This document shows positions 36,175 through 46,110 of a stretch of DNA of 64,000 nt, piece after piece. A program made the position numbers and the translations under genes. The DNA lies in NCBI GenBank assembly GCA_964633285.1, contig CAZWGA010000020.1:23375-87374 (forward strand), given 5' to 3'. The notes below the pieces were generated by a model, which was not told where the DNA came from, ran no database searches, and saw only the letters and a list, made by a program, of their open reading frames with translations. Source of the stretch: 20CM-2-55-15 sp964633285 (GTDB lineage Bacteria; Acidobacteriota; Terriglobia; 20CM-2-55-15). The number at the start of each line of letters is the position of its first letter. Within the stretch, counting starts at the first letter, position 1.

Positions 36175-38838
36175 TTATCTGCTGAACCAGTAGGCGAGCC
36201 GGACGAGGAAGATATCGTTGGGGTGAGCGCTGAACAAACTTGCCACGTCGTGCTTCGGCGAAAAAACGCCCGGATTTGAAAAATCCTGCCGATTCTCGGT
36301 CCACACGAAATAAAGCGTCGAACCCAGACGCCATTCCCATCGGAAGATGGCATTAATGCGGAGAGATTTGAAATTGAAACTGGGATCGTTGAACGAAAAT
36401 GGCTGAGCGGGACCGCGTCCATCCGGGTCCGCGGTGTAAACCTGGTTCGAATCCACCGCGAGATCTCCGATGTCGCGGCCGTATCGCGAAAACGAAAAGG
36501 TGTTGGGCTTGTTGAATTCTTTGAAGTCCCAGTAACGGCCCACGGAAATCAACGGCTGTGTATAAACCTGAAGCGACATTTTCGGGCTGACGATCCAGTT
36601 CACACGCGTCGTCATTGAGACTTCGAGTTGATCGATATCGGCGAAGACGTATCGATTCCCATAGGTATTGGCGGCAGTCGCATCCGCAACCGAAGTCACA
36701 TATTGCGCCCGTCCCCGGCTCCGATCCACGCTGGGGCCGGTGGATAGGGTGATGGAAGGCGTGGGTTTGTAGTTCATGCTGAAATAACCGCCGCCACCCC
36801 ATCCACCGGCAGTGTTGTGGTTGTAATAATAGCCGTTGCTGACCGAAACCCTTTTGCGTCCGTCGGTGTCGCCTCCGAGATTGATTCCATAGTTGGCTGG
36901 ATACGAAGCCATCGGACCGCCGCGTGTCAGGCGAGTGTCTATGGATTTGCGCTGATAGCCAAAACCGCCATAGAAGTCCCAGTAATTCCGAAACTGAAGA
37001 AAAGTATTGGAACTCCACGCGTCGCGAGTAATGTGTCGTCCGTAGTCCCACGTCCACCATTTACTGACCCACGCGTTGCGGAAGCGTGTAAAGCGGTCGG
37101 TCGTTGTCTTACGCCAAAGGACGACGGCATGTCCGCCCGCAACATCTCCACCGGTTTGAAATCCAAGGTCATTCGATTCAAAGCCGGGGCTGACTCCCCA
37201 AACCGCAGCGTTGACGAGAACATTTCCAGTCTGCCGATTCAGATTAACGTCGCCGCTCCAACCTTTCATTGAAGTCGCACCGGGGCGCAGTGAAACCTGG
37301 TGTGCATCGGGACGCTGAAAATAATGTTGAGGCGAGTGTTGGAGAAGATCGAGGGCCGCAACATCGCCGTTGACCCAGCTTCCGGCGAGCCTGCCGGTCA
37401 CAACCCAGTCTTTCTTCGAATCGATGTACCAGTACCCATCACCTCCAACGAGGTGCGCCCGCCTGGGCATGAGATCCTTCAACGCCGGCACCCGGAGGTC
37501 CCGTTCAACGGCGGTGGTCAGGAATCCGATTCCCGCGCGCGAGGTCTCACGCAGAACGCGAGCAACCATGTAGTTTGTCATCGGTTCGACTTCCACACGC
37601 GACCGCTGGCCGGATGTCGTGGAAACTCTGGCGTAGTCACGTCCCGTCAAGGCTTCGACCAAACCGAACGTCCAGCCATTCTTCGTTTTACCTGTTAACT
37701 TGCCGGCGCCCAGAATCGTTGTTCCGGTCGGCGGATCCACAAAATCACCCGACGCACTTCCATGCGGAGATCTTCCAATTCTGCGTGTATAGAAAAAGTT
37801 GGGCTCCTGCCTGTTGAATCCCCAGAAATTGTTCGATCCGCCTCGCCCGAAATTCGAAAAAATATTCGCGCCTTCAAGAAAGAAAGGCCGTTTTTCAGGA
37901 AAGAAGGTCTCGAACTGGCTAAGGTTCACAACTGCCGGATCGACTTCAACCTGACCGAAGTCCGGATTGATGGTCGCATCCAGAGTGAAGTTGCTCGTGA
38001 TGCCGTATTTGATATCCAGGCCGGTTGTCCCGAATTGCCGATAGCCGCTGTTAAACGGATCGTTCGGAGATGAAGGCTGAATGAACTGGCTTCGGGTCAC
38101 GACATACGGCATCAGGTCGAGATGGTGATGCGGTTCAACGCCATCAATTCCCTCCAGGTCATCCATGCGTGAGGCCAGACCGCTCTCCTTCTTCGGAACG
38201 AGTTGCAGCCATACCGTCTCATTCTTTCGATGAATAAAACGAGCGGCGTTAATTCCCCACGTTTGAGTGCCACCTGGCGGAAATCTCAATTGAGAAAAAG
38301 GAATGCGCATCTCCAGGGACCAGCCTTCTTCGTCGACACGCACCGCCGATTCCCAAACGCCTTCCCACGAGTAATCGGTGAAGACATCGTTTGAAACGAT
38401 GGCATCGCGCTGAACGCCCGCAGCGCTGACTTCGAAAATGGCGCCCGTCAGCCGGTCGTGATAAGGACTCAACTGAAGAGTGAAATAGTCCGCATCCGAA
38501 TAATTGTCGCGGCGCGATAACTGACGAACGATTTTCCCGGGCTCCTTGTCGAAAAGACGAATCCCAAAATAGACAGCGGCATCGTCGTAGGCGACTCGGA
38601 TTTCCGTTCTCTCGGTCGGATCTGCACCTTCAATGGGATCACGTTGGGTAAAGCCCGATTCGGCTGGGGTTTTCATCCAGACCGGATCGTCGAGCATTCC
38701 ATCAATGACGATTTTATCGGTGGCTCGGACAGCGCGGAGAGTGTGGACGGACTTCTTCTCTGTGTTCTGCGCCGTGAGGCCGATTACGCACAACAGAAGG
38801 AAAATTACAGCGGCAGCGGCGTGTCGGCGCATGCGCAT
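36175..38838 (-). CDS. DUF5916 outer-membrane-type protein with carbohydrate-binding family 9-like domain
   Basis: The 887-residue protein has a signal peptide (AAAAVIFLLLCVIGLTAQ) and a CBM9-like domain (about 35-230: TDKIVIDGMLDDPVWMKTP, VAYDDAAVYFGIRLFDKE, WSLEMRIPFSQLRF). The DUF5916 region, probably a beta barrel, follows (FPEKRPFFLEGANIF, NFFYTRRIGRSP). The terminal DIFLVRLAYWFSR with aromatic residues suits an outer-membrane barrel. Substrate unknown. The stop lies 27 bp from the pruA start. Confidence 0.87.
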   Translation of the reverse strand: MRMRRHAAAAVIFLLLCVIGLTAQNTEKKSVHTLRAVRATDKIVIDGMLDDPVWMKTPAESGFTQRDPIEGADPTERTEIRVAYDDAAVYFGIRLFDKEPGKIVRQLSRRDNYSDADYFTLQLSPYHDRLTGAIFEVSAAGVQRDAIVSNDVFTDYSWEGVWESAVRVDEEGWSLEMRIPFSQLRFPPGGTQTWGINAARFIHRKNETVWLQLVPKKESGLASRMDDLEGIDGVEPHHHLDLMPYVVTRSQFIQPSSPNDPFNSGYRQFGTTGLDIKYGITSNFTLDATINPDFGQVEVDPAVVNLSQFETFFPEKRPFFLEGANIFSNFGRGGSNNFWGFNRQEPNFFYTRRIGRSPHGSASGDFVDPPTGTTILGAGKLTGKTKNGWTFGLVEALTGRDYARVSTTSGQRSRVEVEPMTNYMVARVLRETSRAGIGFLTTAVERDLRVPALKDLMPRRAHLVGGDGYWYIDSKKDWVVTGRLAGSWVNGDVAALDLLQHSPQHYFQRPDAHQVSLRPGATSMKGWSGDVNLNRQTGNVLVNAAVWGVSPGFESNDLGFQTGGDVAGGHAVVLWRKTTTDRFTRFRNAWVSKWWTWDYGRHITRDAWSSNTFLQFRNYWDFYGGFGYQRKSIDTRLTRGGPMASYPANYGINLGGDTDGRKRVSVSNGYYYNHNTAGGWGGGGYFSMNYKPTPSITLSTGPSVDRSRGRAQYVTSVADATAANTYGNRYVFADIDQLEVSMTTRVNWIVSPKMSLQVYTQPLISVGRYWDFKEFNKPNTFSFSRYGRDIGDLAVDSNQVYTADPDGRGPAQPFSFNDPSFNFKSLRINAIFRWEWRLGSTLYFVWTENRQDFSNPGVFSPKHDVASLFSAHPNDIFLVRLAYWFSR

Positions 38839-38878
38839 GGTGTATAGACACCGTAAACCGGAAAATAGTTACCGGAAT

Positions 38879-40237
38879 TCATCCCCGGACGGTCTTCAAA
38901 GTTTCCTCAAATAATTTCTGAAGTCGACTGCTGCGTTCGACGACATACGTTTCTTCCGCGGATGAAAGGCTCATCAGCCGATCCGGCAGACTTTGCAGTC
39001 CCTGACGGCAACGGGACCGGGAGGCGTCGAGGGATTCGGGATCAACAGTCCTTCGGCCATTCTCCATGACTTTCAACAGCAATGGCTCTCCCGGATTTTT
39101 CTCGCCGGCCAGGCCGATCACATCGCGAACCGCTTTCCCTTGGGATTTTTGTCGAAAGACCTGCTTCCTTCCCGGCAAAGTCGTCTTAGACGCGGCGGTT
39201 TTCATTTTTGGCCGCCCTGCGTACTCGACCAGCTTATAAACGCCATCCAGCACCGGCGCATCCGAAGATGTCGCCATGTGAGCTCCGACGCCGAATCCGT
39301 CGATGGGCGCACCATCCACCATCAACCTGTCGATCGCGTATTCATCGAGGCTGCCGCTGGCGAAGATTTTCAAATCCGTTAAACCGGCCTGATCGAGTTT
39401 GTGACGCACTCCAATGCTCTCCTTCAGCAAGTCGCCTGAATCCAAACGGACTCCGGAAACGCGGAAATCAGAACCCATTAGACGCGCGAGCTCGATAACT
39501 TCTTCCACGCCTTTTTCTGTTTCATACGTATCGATCAGCAGAATCGCAGAGGGAAAAGCGCGAACAAATTGCCGAAAGGCCTCGCGCTCGGTCTCGAAAG
39601 CCTGAATGTAACTGTGCGCCATCGTTCCCGCCACCGGAATTCCGTACACCTGTGCGGCCAGCACATTCGACGTGGCATCAACACCGGCTATGTAGAATGC
39701 CCGCGGCGCCTTCAGCGCAGCGTCAGCGCCTTGCGTCCGTCTTGCGCCGAAATCCACGACCGGCTTTCCGCGCGAAGCTGTCACGACTCTGGCGGCCTTC
39801 GAAGCAGCGAGGGTTGCCAGTTGAACCTGGTTCATCAGGAAGGTCTCGACGATCTGAGCCTGAGGAAGCGGGGCGACGATCTCCATGACAGGTTCTTCGG
39901 CAAAGACAGCCGTTCCCTCCGGCATCGCATAAACGTCTCCGGTAAACCGGAACTCGCGAAGGCTCTCGAGGAACGCGGTTGAAAAGCGGTCGAGCGAACT
40001 CAGGTAGTCGATGGCGCCGGGCGAAAACGAAAATGTCTCCAGATAGTGCAGGACGTGTTCAAGTCCGCACGCGATCAGATAATTGCGATTCGAAGGCAGA
40101 CGCCTGAAGAACAAATCAAAGACCGCAGTGCCGTTGAATCCTTCATCGAAATAAGACTGCAGCATCGTGAGTTCGTAGAGGTCGGTGAGAAGAGCTGCAT
40201 TGGAATCGTCGACCCACATGGTTTTGCGCGACGTCAT
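38879..40237 (-). CDS. pncB: nicotinate phosphoribosyltransferase
   Basis: The 452-residue enzyme has LLTDLYELTMLQSYFDEG, the GARRTQGADAALKAPRAFYIAG and VAGTMAHSYIQAFETE blocks, and GVRLDSGDL. It makes nicotinate mononucleotide from nicotinate and PRPP in the NAD salvage route. Its ATG overlaps the pncA stop by 4 bp. The C-terminal part (about 350-452) is longer and more charged than in short forms. Confidence 0.95.
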   Translation of the reverse strand: MTSRKTMWVDDSNAALLTDLYELTMLQSYFDEGFNGTAVFDLFFRRLPSNRNYLIACGLEHVLHYLETFSFSPGAIDYLSSLDRFSTAFLESLREFRFTGDVYAMPEGTAVFAEEPVMEIVAPLPQAQIVETFLMNQVQLATLAASKAARVVTASRGKPVVDFGARRTQGADAALKAPRAFYIAGVDATSNVLAAQVYGIPVAGTMAHSYIQAFETEREAFRQFVRAFPSAILLIDTYETEKGVEEVIELARLMGSDFRVSGVRLDSGDLLKESIGVRHKLDQAGLTDLKIFASGSLDEYAIDRLMVDGAPIDGFGVGAHMATSSDAPVLDGVYKLVEYAGRPKMKTAASKTTLPGRKQVFRQKSQGKAVRDVIGLAGEKNPGEPLLLKVMENGRRTVDPESLDASRSRCRQGLQSLPDRLMSLSSAEETYVVERSSRLQKLFEETLKTVRG

Positions 40238-40806
40238 CGGGCGGGAGCGTGTTCGAGGATCGCGCCGGCATTGTGGATTTCCTCGAGGGCGCGGGCGCCG
40301 TCGCCGGGTTGCGCATTCACAGCCCGCGTGGCATCGACAATAATGTGGACTTCGAATCCTTCACGAAGCGCGTCGAGTGCGGTGAATCGCACGCAATAGT
40401 CCTGTGTCAGGCCTCCAATCCAGATGCGTTTTACCCCGGACCGGCGAAGGCGCTCGGCAAAGTTCCTGGCGCCGAAGACCGAGTAACTATCTTCCTCGGA
40501 ATCGTCCGCTTTGCTGACAATTTCAACGTTGTCGGGCAGCTTCAGTCCCGAATGAAACTCGGCCCCATGGGTACCCTGCACGCAATGAGGAGGCCACGGG
40601 CCCCCGCGCTCCTGAAAACTGATATGGTGAGGTGGATGCCAATCCCGCGACGCAAAAACGGGCACGCCTTGTTTGTTTGCGTCTTCTATCCAGGCATTCA
40701 GGACCGGAACGACTTTGTCGCCCCCGGAAACAGCCAGAGCTCCGCCCGGGCAGAAATCATTTTGCACGTCGACAATCAACAACGCATCGCCCGAACGCAG
40801 ACGCAT
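40234..40806 (-). CDS. pncA: nicotinamidase
   Basis: The 190-residue enzyme has the catalytic triad D13 (IVDVQNDF), K99 and C138 (LTQDYCVRF), and metal-site residues D55, H57 and H74 (RDWHPPHH, WPPHCVQGTHG). It hydrolyses nicotinamide to nicotinate, which PncB then uses. The ATG at 40806 gives the normal family length; the longer frame overlaps the stress-protein gene. It lies 20 bp downstream of that gene. Confidence 0.94.
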   Translation of the reverse strand: MRLRSGDALLIVDVQNDFCPGGALAVSGGDKVVPVLNAWIEDANKQGVPVFASRDWHPPHHISFQERGGPWPPHCVQGTHGAEFHSGLKLPDNVEIVSKADDSEEDSYSVFGARNFAERLRRSGVKRIWIGGLTQDYCVRFTALDALREGFEVHIIVDATRAVNAQPGDGARALEEIHNAGAILEHAPAR

Positions 40807-40826
40807 TCCTGTATTCTGCCAAAGGC

Positions 40827-41303
40827 CTAAGCGGCCCGGCGGGTTTTTCTTGAGGCGATCTTTTGTTTTTGGGAAATGATCAATACAGGAACAGGGCTGT
40901 GACGCATCAGCCACTCTGCAACCGAGCCCATAAAAAGACGTTCAACACCGCTGCGGGCGTGGCTTCCCATCACAATAATGCTCGGGTTGACAGCCGCAAT
41001 GGTTCGCTCGATGAGTCCATGAACATCTCCGGTTTTGACTTCGCCGCTGGCCTTCAGCCCGCGCTTTTCAAGCTTCCTCATCAATTTTTTCATCGATACC
41101 GCTGAAGCCTCTTCGACGGACTTCATGATCGTCACCGGCGCGATGGGCGGATACCCTTGCGCCAGCGGAAGCAAAGGCGTCACCACATGCAGCAGATGAA
41201 TGGTTGCGCCGTAGTCCTTCGCAAGGTCCGCGGCATACATCACTGCGCGATCCGACGCCGGAAAGAAATCCACAGGACAAAGAATCTTCTTGATGTGAGT
41301 CAT
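40827..41303 (-). CDS. universal stress protein (UspA family)
   Basis: The 158-residue protein has ILCPVDFFPASDRAVMYA at the start and the ATP-binding pattern GSHARSGVERLFMGSVAEWL, in which Gly and Ser residues hold the phosphates. It lies 20 bp before pncA, so it may be the first gene of the NAD-salvage operon. Targets cannot be inferred. Its upstream region carries palindrome copy C. Confidence 0.92.
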   Translation of the reverse strand: MTHIKKILCPVDFFPASDRAVMYAADLAKDYGATIHLLHVVTPLLPLAQGYPPIAPVTIMKSVEEASAVSMKKLMRKLEKRGLKASGEVKTGDVHGLIERTIAAVNPSIIVMGSHARSGVERLFMGSVAEWLMRHSPVPVLIISQKQKIASRKTRRAA

Positions 41304-41310
41304 AAAGAGA

Positions 41311-41358
41311 TCGAGGGACGCACCCTGTAATTCATGAATTGCGGGGTGCGTCCCTTGA
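41311..41358. repeat. intergenic palindrome, copy C
   Basis: Left arm TCGAGGGACGCACCC plus TGTAATTC (41311-41333) and right arm 41336-41358 match at 20 of 23 positions. The three mismatches leave only G/T-type changes, and the loop is 2 nt. It lies 3' of the OmpA-family gene and 5' of the stress-protein gene. It shares AGGGACGCACCC and the AATTC foot with copy E. Confidence 0.92.
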
Positions 41359-41365
41359 ATTCCTC

Positions 41366-42973
41366 CTATCGAGTGTCCGGTTTCAGACGCGTTGTTGGAC
41401 CGATCGGGGTACCGATAATGTCGCCCGATACGATCATTTCAACGCGCCGATTTAATTGCCGGCCCGTCGCTGTATCGTTGGAGGCAATGGGCTGGGTCTT
41501 GCCCAACCCTCGTGAAGTGACCGACCCCGTACTCACTCCCTGGTGAATCAGGAAGTCGCGCACGGAATCCGCTCGTCTTTCCGACAAAGTCTGGTTGTAG
41601 TCATCGGATCCAACGCTGTCGGTATGACCTTCGATGTCGAGCTTCAATCCCGGATGTTCGATAATGATTCCCGAAATCTTGGCCAGCTTTTCCCGCGCTC
41701 CGGGTTTCAAGTCCCACTTAGCCGTATCGAAGAGAACATCAGACAGGTTGACGATCAATCCGCGGGCCGTGTCGCGTGTCTCGAGAATCCGGTTGAACTG
41801 CAGTATTAGCTGTTGCCGCAGTTCCTGTTGCTGACGCTCCGCCAGTTCGGCGGCATGATGCGCCCGCTCGACCTCGGCCTGCGCCGAAGCATGTTCGCGA
41901 GCTGCTCTTTCGTTAGCGGCATTGGCTTCGGCGCGAGCACGTTCGGTGGCCGCCTGAGCTGCCGCCCGATCGGCCTCGGCGCGAGCACGCCGTTCGCTCT
42001 CCAGTCTCTGCTGTTCTTCAGCCTGAGCACGCCGCCGGGTTGCTTCGTTGGCCGCGGCTTTGGCCTGCGCTTCACGCTCCGCCGCGACCGCGCGCTCACG
42101 CGCCAGGCGAGCTTCATCCTGACGTTTGAGCGCGATCAACCGGGCATCTTCGGCTGCCTGAACGGCTCCACGGGCGGTTGTCGACACGGGTTTGCTTCCA
42201 GGATCCTTTGCCTGATAGCTCTCCGCCTGTTGAAGCAGGTTTTGCGCTTTGGCAAAAGAGTCGGCGGCGTCACGATCCGCTCCGTTCCAGCGAGCGATTC
42301 TCAAAGCATTCTGGGCTTCGTATAAATCGAGTGGCTTGTGCTTTTCCAAAACCATCGGCTTGAGCTCCGCCGGTGGAGTGTTCACGGTGTACTGGCCGCG
42401 CTTCAACAGTTCATATTTCGCGTCGACTTTCTCGATAATGCCTTTTGTATCGGGCCGCACGAAGTTCTCGACGACAACAACGTCGCTCGGCTGAGTGACA
42501 CCAAAGTAGGGTTCGGCCGTGACGATCATGCCAAACGCCTGAAGATCCGTCGTGACGTCAAGAACGCCGCGGTTGTTTTCATCAAGCAAAACTTCACCGA
42601 GATTCACCGGCCTGCCTTCAGGCGTAATGGCCCATAGAACGTATGTCAAGAACTCCGGTCCGAAACGCGATGCGGGCTGCAGATCTTTGAACTCTGTTTT
42701 GATTTCGATGTAGCCCTTTCGGCCTTCGACCTCAGCATCTCCGTGCGCGCCGGGCAATAGCGGTGTACCTCGAAAATCGAGCCGTGTGGAGCCGCCTCGA
42801 TGACGATAATTGACGGCGGTGGTTTGGCGTTCCACTACATTAATGGTGATTCTGTAGATCGGGTTTTCTCCGCTCCGCTGGACTTGCACCTGTCCCGGCG
42901 CTTGCGCAGCAGCGAACGGAATAATCAGGATGGATAAAAACACAATCCCCAAAACCAGCTTACACACTTTCAT
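41366..42973 (-). CDS. OmpA-family outer-membrane/peptidoglycan-anchoring protein
   Basis: The 535-residue protein starts at ATG 42973 (GAGAGGTGCAAG upstream) with a signal peptide (MKVCKLVLGIVFLSILIIPF). An N-terminal domain (about 25-190) is of unknown type. A DUF4398-like helical segment follows (ALRIARWNGADRDAADSFAK), then an Ala/Glu/Arg-rich coiled coil (about 275-395). The C-terminal OmpA domain has EGHTDSVGSDDYNQTLSERR and RRVEMIV for peptidoglycan binding. The longer start is not needed. Confidence 0.93.
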   Translation of the reverse strand: MKVCKLVLGIVFLSILIIPFAAAQAPGQVQVQRSGENPIYRITINVVERQTTAVNYRHRGGSTRLDFRGTPLLPGAHGDAEVEGRKGYIEIKTEFKDLQPASRFGPEFLTYVLWAITPEGRPVNLGEVLLDENNRGVLDVTTDLQAFGMIVTAEPYFGVTQPSDVVVVENFVRPDTKGIIEKVDAKYELLKRGQYTVNTPPAELKPMVLEKHKPLDLYEAQNALRIARWNGADRDAADSFAKAQNLLQQAESYQAKDPGSKPVSTTARGAVQAAEDARLIALKRQDEARLARERAVAAEREAQAKAAANEATRRRAQAEEQQRLESERRARAEADRAAAQAATERARAEANAANERAAREHASAQAEVERAHHAAELAERQQQELRQQLILQFNRILETRDTARGLIVNLSDVLFDTAKWDLKPGAREKLAKISGIIIEHPGLKLDIEGHTDSVGSDDYNQTLSERRADSVRDFLIHQGVSTGSVTSRGLGKTQPIASNDTATGRQLNRRVEMIVSGDIIGTPIGPTTRLKPDTR

Positions 42974-43182
42974 CTTGCACCTCTCATGGATGATAAGAAC
43001 CTGACTCATTCACGGTGCACGAGCGGGGCCAGTCGGCGCACCCAAGGCTGAAACGCAGGACGGATATGGGTTTGCGGCGAGTGGCTCCTGCCGCTGCGGG
43101 CATCTTTGAACCGGGAAACAATACCGGAAGACAAGGATGGTTGAAAATCCCGGCAAATCCTGCCACGCTCCCCCTGATTTTT

Positions 43183-43638
43183 ATGCGGATCGTCGAACTT
43201 GGACACAAAGCATCCGATGCAACCGGAGGCCGATTATCGAACCTTCGCGCGATGATTCTTCAATCCGTCGGACCGGTACGGCACGAGGTCAGCGTCCCAT
43301 TTCACGACTCTCAAGTCGGTGGCATCGCGCTGTTGATCCAAACAGGATGGGATGAACGCTGGGGCACGGAATCGTATTGGGAACCGGGACCATTCCTCGC
43401 GGAGCACTTGATTTTTCGTTGTGTTCGTTCCCGCGTCGCAGTGATTGGAGTCGACTTCCCCGTCAGCGGACACTCGGCAGAAGCGCAGTTGATCACGAAA
43501 GGCAGAATCCCGATCGTCGAGAATCTGTGCGGACTCGCATCACTTCCGCGCGTCGGCTTTGAATTCAGCGTGGTTCCTCTGCTGACGCCTCCTGCAGACA
43601 TTTCCGCTGTCCGGGCCTTCGCTGTTATTCCGACCTGA
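43183..43638 (+). CDS. truncated cyclase-family (kynurenine formamidase-like) protein
   Basis: The 151-residue frame matches the C-terminal 60% of the putative cyclase family: GGIALLIQTGWDERWGTESY, PFLAEHLIF, IGVDFPVSG, IPIVENLCGL and VRAFAVI. The usual N-terminal metal site HxGTHxD is absent and the frames upstream do not supply it. The ATG at 43183 has no ribosome site; the frame could extend to 43015. I suspect a decayed or internally deleted gene, but the frame is otherwise intact. Its stop overlaps the ADOP gene end by 14 bp, convergently. Confidence 0.6.
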   Translation: MRIVELGHKASDATGGRLSNLRAMILQSVGPVRHEVSVPFHDSQVGGIALLIQTGWDERWGTESYWEPGPFLAEHLIFRCVRSRVAVIGVDFPVSGHSAEAQLITKGRIPIVENLCGLASLPRVGFEFSVVPLLTPPADISAVRAFAVIPT

Positions 43639-46069
43639 GCGCTTCCACGGGATCCAGCCGCATGGCGCGCATCGCGGGAATCAGGCACGCCGCGATCGTT
43701 ATTGTCGCCAGCAGAATGGAGATCGAAACAAACGTAGCCGGATCCGTAGGCGCAATGTTCACCAGCAAACTGGCGAGAACGCGGCTTACACCGAAGGCGG
43801 CCGCCAGGCCCAGAGAAAGTCCGATTGTGATGCGCTTCAAAGCCTGTTTAAGGATGAGCCACATCACTGTGGTCTGGTTCGCGCCCAAAGCCATCCGCAC
43901 ACCGAGTTCCTGAGTTCGCTGACCGACGCCATGGGCAGTGACGCCATAGATTCCGACCGACGAAATGACGAGCGCTATCAGCGCAAAAACCGCAAAGAGC
44001 GTTCCAAAGACGCGATAGGGCCACGTTTGTTGCTCGAGGATGTCGTCGATGGTCCGGATATTGTACAAGGGCAGATCCGGATCCGCCTTCCTCAACTCGT
44101 TTCGAATCGATGAAACGACGGCGTTCTTCGGCAGACCGCTCCTTGCAAGGACAGTGAATGCCGGCGGTGTGTCCTGTCTAAGAGGCACGTACAGCGTAGG
44201 CTGAGGCTTGATATCGTTGTTCGGCCCTCCACGCTGAAACACCGTTGAACTCACACCAACGATCGTGAGCCACGGTGACGATGTATCTTCGGCCGCTTTA
44301 CCGGTATCGGAACCGAGCCGTATCCGCTTTCCAAGCGGATCCTCGTTTTGAAAATACTTCGCAACCAGGACTTCGTTTATGATTGCCACTTCACCGCCCG
44401 GAACCCCATCTGCTGCCGTCAACGAACGGCCGCGCGTCACCTTGATATCCAGCGCTTCGAAGTAACCCGGAGCAACGGAGACGCGGTCGACAACTGGCAG
44501 ACGATTGCTGCTGTCCGTCATATTGCGCCCTTCAATCTTCAACGTCTTCGGCGCTGCCCCTCCCGCGGGTGCTTGCGAAGCGATTGTCAGCCTGGACATT
44601 CCCGGCAGAGTGACCAGACGTTCGCGCAAGCCTTCTTCAAATCGGAACCGGTCCGCAGCCTGCGGATAACGCGCGGCCGCGGGTTGAATCTGCACGGTCA
44701 CGATCCCTGCGGGCTGAACACCGAGATCGAGTCTCTGCACATTCATGAAGCTGCGAATCATAAGGCCGGCTCCCGCGAGCAACACAATCGTCAGCGCGAT
44801 CTGGCCCACGAGCAGCGCGGCTGTCAAGCGTCGCGCCCGGAGACCTCCCATCGTGCCCCGGCCGCCTTCCTTGAGATTCTCGTTAACGTTTGTTTTGGAA
44901 ATCTGCAATGCCGGCGCGAGACCGAACAGAATGCCCGTTGCGACGCAGATAACGAGGAAGTAGGCGAATACGTGCGCATCCATCCGGAAAACGATCCAGT
45001 ACGGTTTGCCGGTATCCGTGACGGCGCGATCAAACCAGCGCACTCCAAACACCGCAAGGCCTAATCCCAGAACGCCGCCCAGAAGGCTGAGCATGACGCT
45101 TTCAATCAAGAACTGACGGATGATTCGCCATCGGCTGGCTCCAACCGCAGTGCGGATCGACGTCTCTCGCGTCCTGCTTACGGCTCGAGACAACAAAAGA
45201 TTCGCCACATTGGCGCACGCAATCAACAATACAAAGCCGACAGCTCCCTGCATCGAATAAAGAACCGTTCTGATCGGACCTCCGGTACTGCGCTCGGTAT
45301 AAGAAATCGCGTTAACACTGAGATCCTTGTTGGTATCCGGATAGGTTTTCGCAAGCCGTGAAGAAACTGTCTGCAGCTCGGCAGTCCCCTGTTTGATCGA
45401 AATGCCCGGCGCCAGCCTGCCGACCAGTTCGACATTGCGCTGATTGCGTTTTTGATGCGCCTCATCCTGCAATATCGGCAGCCATAATCTTGTTCCCTGC
45501 GGGAAAGATTCGCCCTCGGGCATGACGCCGATCACGGTATACGACTTCAGATTGACGCGGATCGAACGGCCCAGGACGTCCGGTTTTCCACCGTACCGCG
45601 ATTGCCACAGAAAATGACTGATCAACACCACAGGTGGAGCGCCGGTTTTTTCGTCTTCGGGCGTCAGGTCACGTCCGAGCATGGGCCGCTCTCCGAACAT
45701 CGTGAACATATTCGCGCTGATCGACGCGCCGCTCACACGCTCGGCCGCCGTATCCTGGTCGTTAACGTCGGCCGACAGGGGCGTAAAAGCGGCGAGCCCC
45801 TGCATGGTGCGCGTCTGTCCGCGGATCTCCAGGAAGTCTGGATACGAAGCCTGATTGGAAGGACCACCCGAAGCCTGCGACCAGCGGAGGTATACAAGCT
45901 CTTGCGAATTCCTGAATGGAAGGCCATTAATGAAAACGGCATTCACGATCGTGAACACCGTTGTGTTGACGCTGATGCCCAACGCCACCGTCAGCACAAC
46001 GACAAGCGTGAACCACGGATTCCTGGAGAGCACACGTATGCCGAAGCGTACGTCCTGAAGAAGTCCCAT
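43625..46069 (-). CDS. ADOP-type ABC transporter permease (MacB/FtsX-like)
   Basis: The 814-residue protein has two MacB-type units. Each has a periplasmic core and FtsX membrane block: MGLLQDVRFGIRVLSRNPWF opens the first, and RETSIRTAVGASRWRIIRQF and RTQELGVRMALGANQTTVMW mark the FtsX segments. It matches the duplicated orphan permeases of Acidobacteria, which usually lack an ATPase neighbour, and none lies beside it. It follows the anti-sigma gene by 41 bp on the same strand. Substrate unknown. Confidence 0.93.
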   Translation of the reverse strand: MGLLQDVRFGIRVLSRNPWFTLVVVLTVALGISVNTTVFTIVNAVFINGLPFRNSQELVYLRWSQASGGPSNQASYPDFLEIRGQTRTMQGLAAFTPLSADVNDQDTAAERVSGASISANMFTMFGERPMLGRDLTPEDEKTGAPPVVLISHFLWQSRYGGKPDVLGRSIRVNLKSYTVIGVMPEGESFPQGTRLWLPILQDEAHQKRNQRNVELVGRLAPGISIKQGTAELQTVSSRLAKTYPDTNKDLSVNAISYTERSTGGPIRTVLYSMQGAVGFVLLIACANVANLLLSRAVSRTRETSIRTAVGASRWRIIRQFLIESVMLSLLGGVLGLGLAVFGVRWFDRAVTDTGKPYWIVFRMDAHVFAYFLVICVATGILFGLAPALQISKTNVNENLKEGGRGTMGGLRARRLTAALLVGQIALTIVLLAGAGLMIRSFMNVQRLDLGVQPAGIVTVQIQPAAARYPQAADRFRFEEGLRERLVTLPGMSRLTIASQAPAGGAAPKTLKIEGRNMTDSSNRLPVVDRVSVAPGYFEALDIKVTRGRSLTAADGVPGGEVAIINEVLVAKYFQNEDPLGKRIRLGSDTGKAAEDTSSPWLTIVGVSSTVFQRGGPNNDIKPQPTLYVPLRQDTPPAFTVLARSGLPKNAVVSSIRNELRKADPDLPLYNIRTIDDILEQQTWPYRVFGTLFAVFALIALVISSVGIYGVTAHGVGQRTQELGVRMALGANQTTVMWLILKQALKRITIGLSLGLAAAFGVSRVLASLLVNIAPTDPATFVSISILLATITIAACLIPAMRAMRLDPVEALRSE

Positions 46070-46110
46070 AGATTCTCCCGATGCCAGTACGTGGACGAAT
46101 TACAAAAAGT

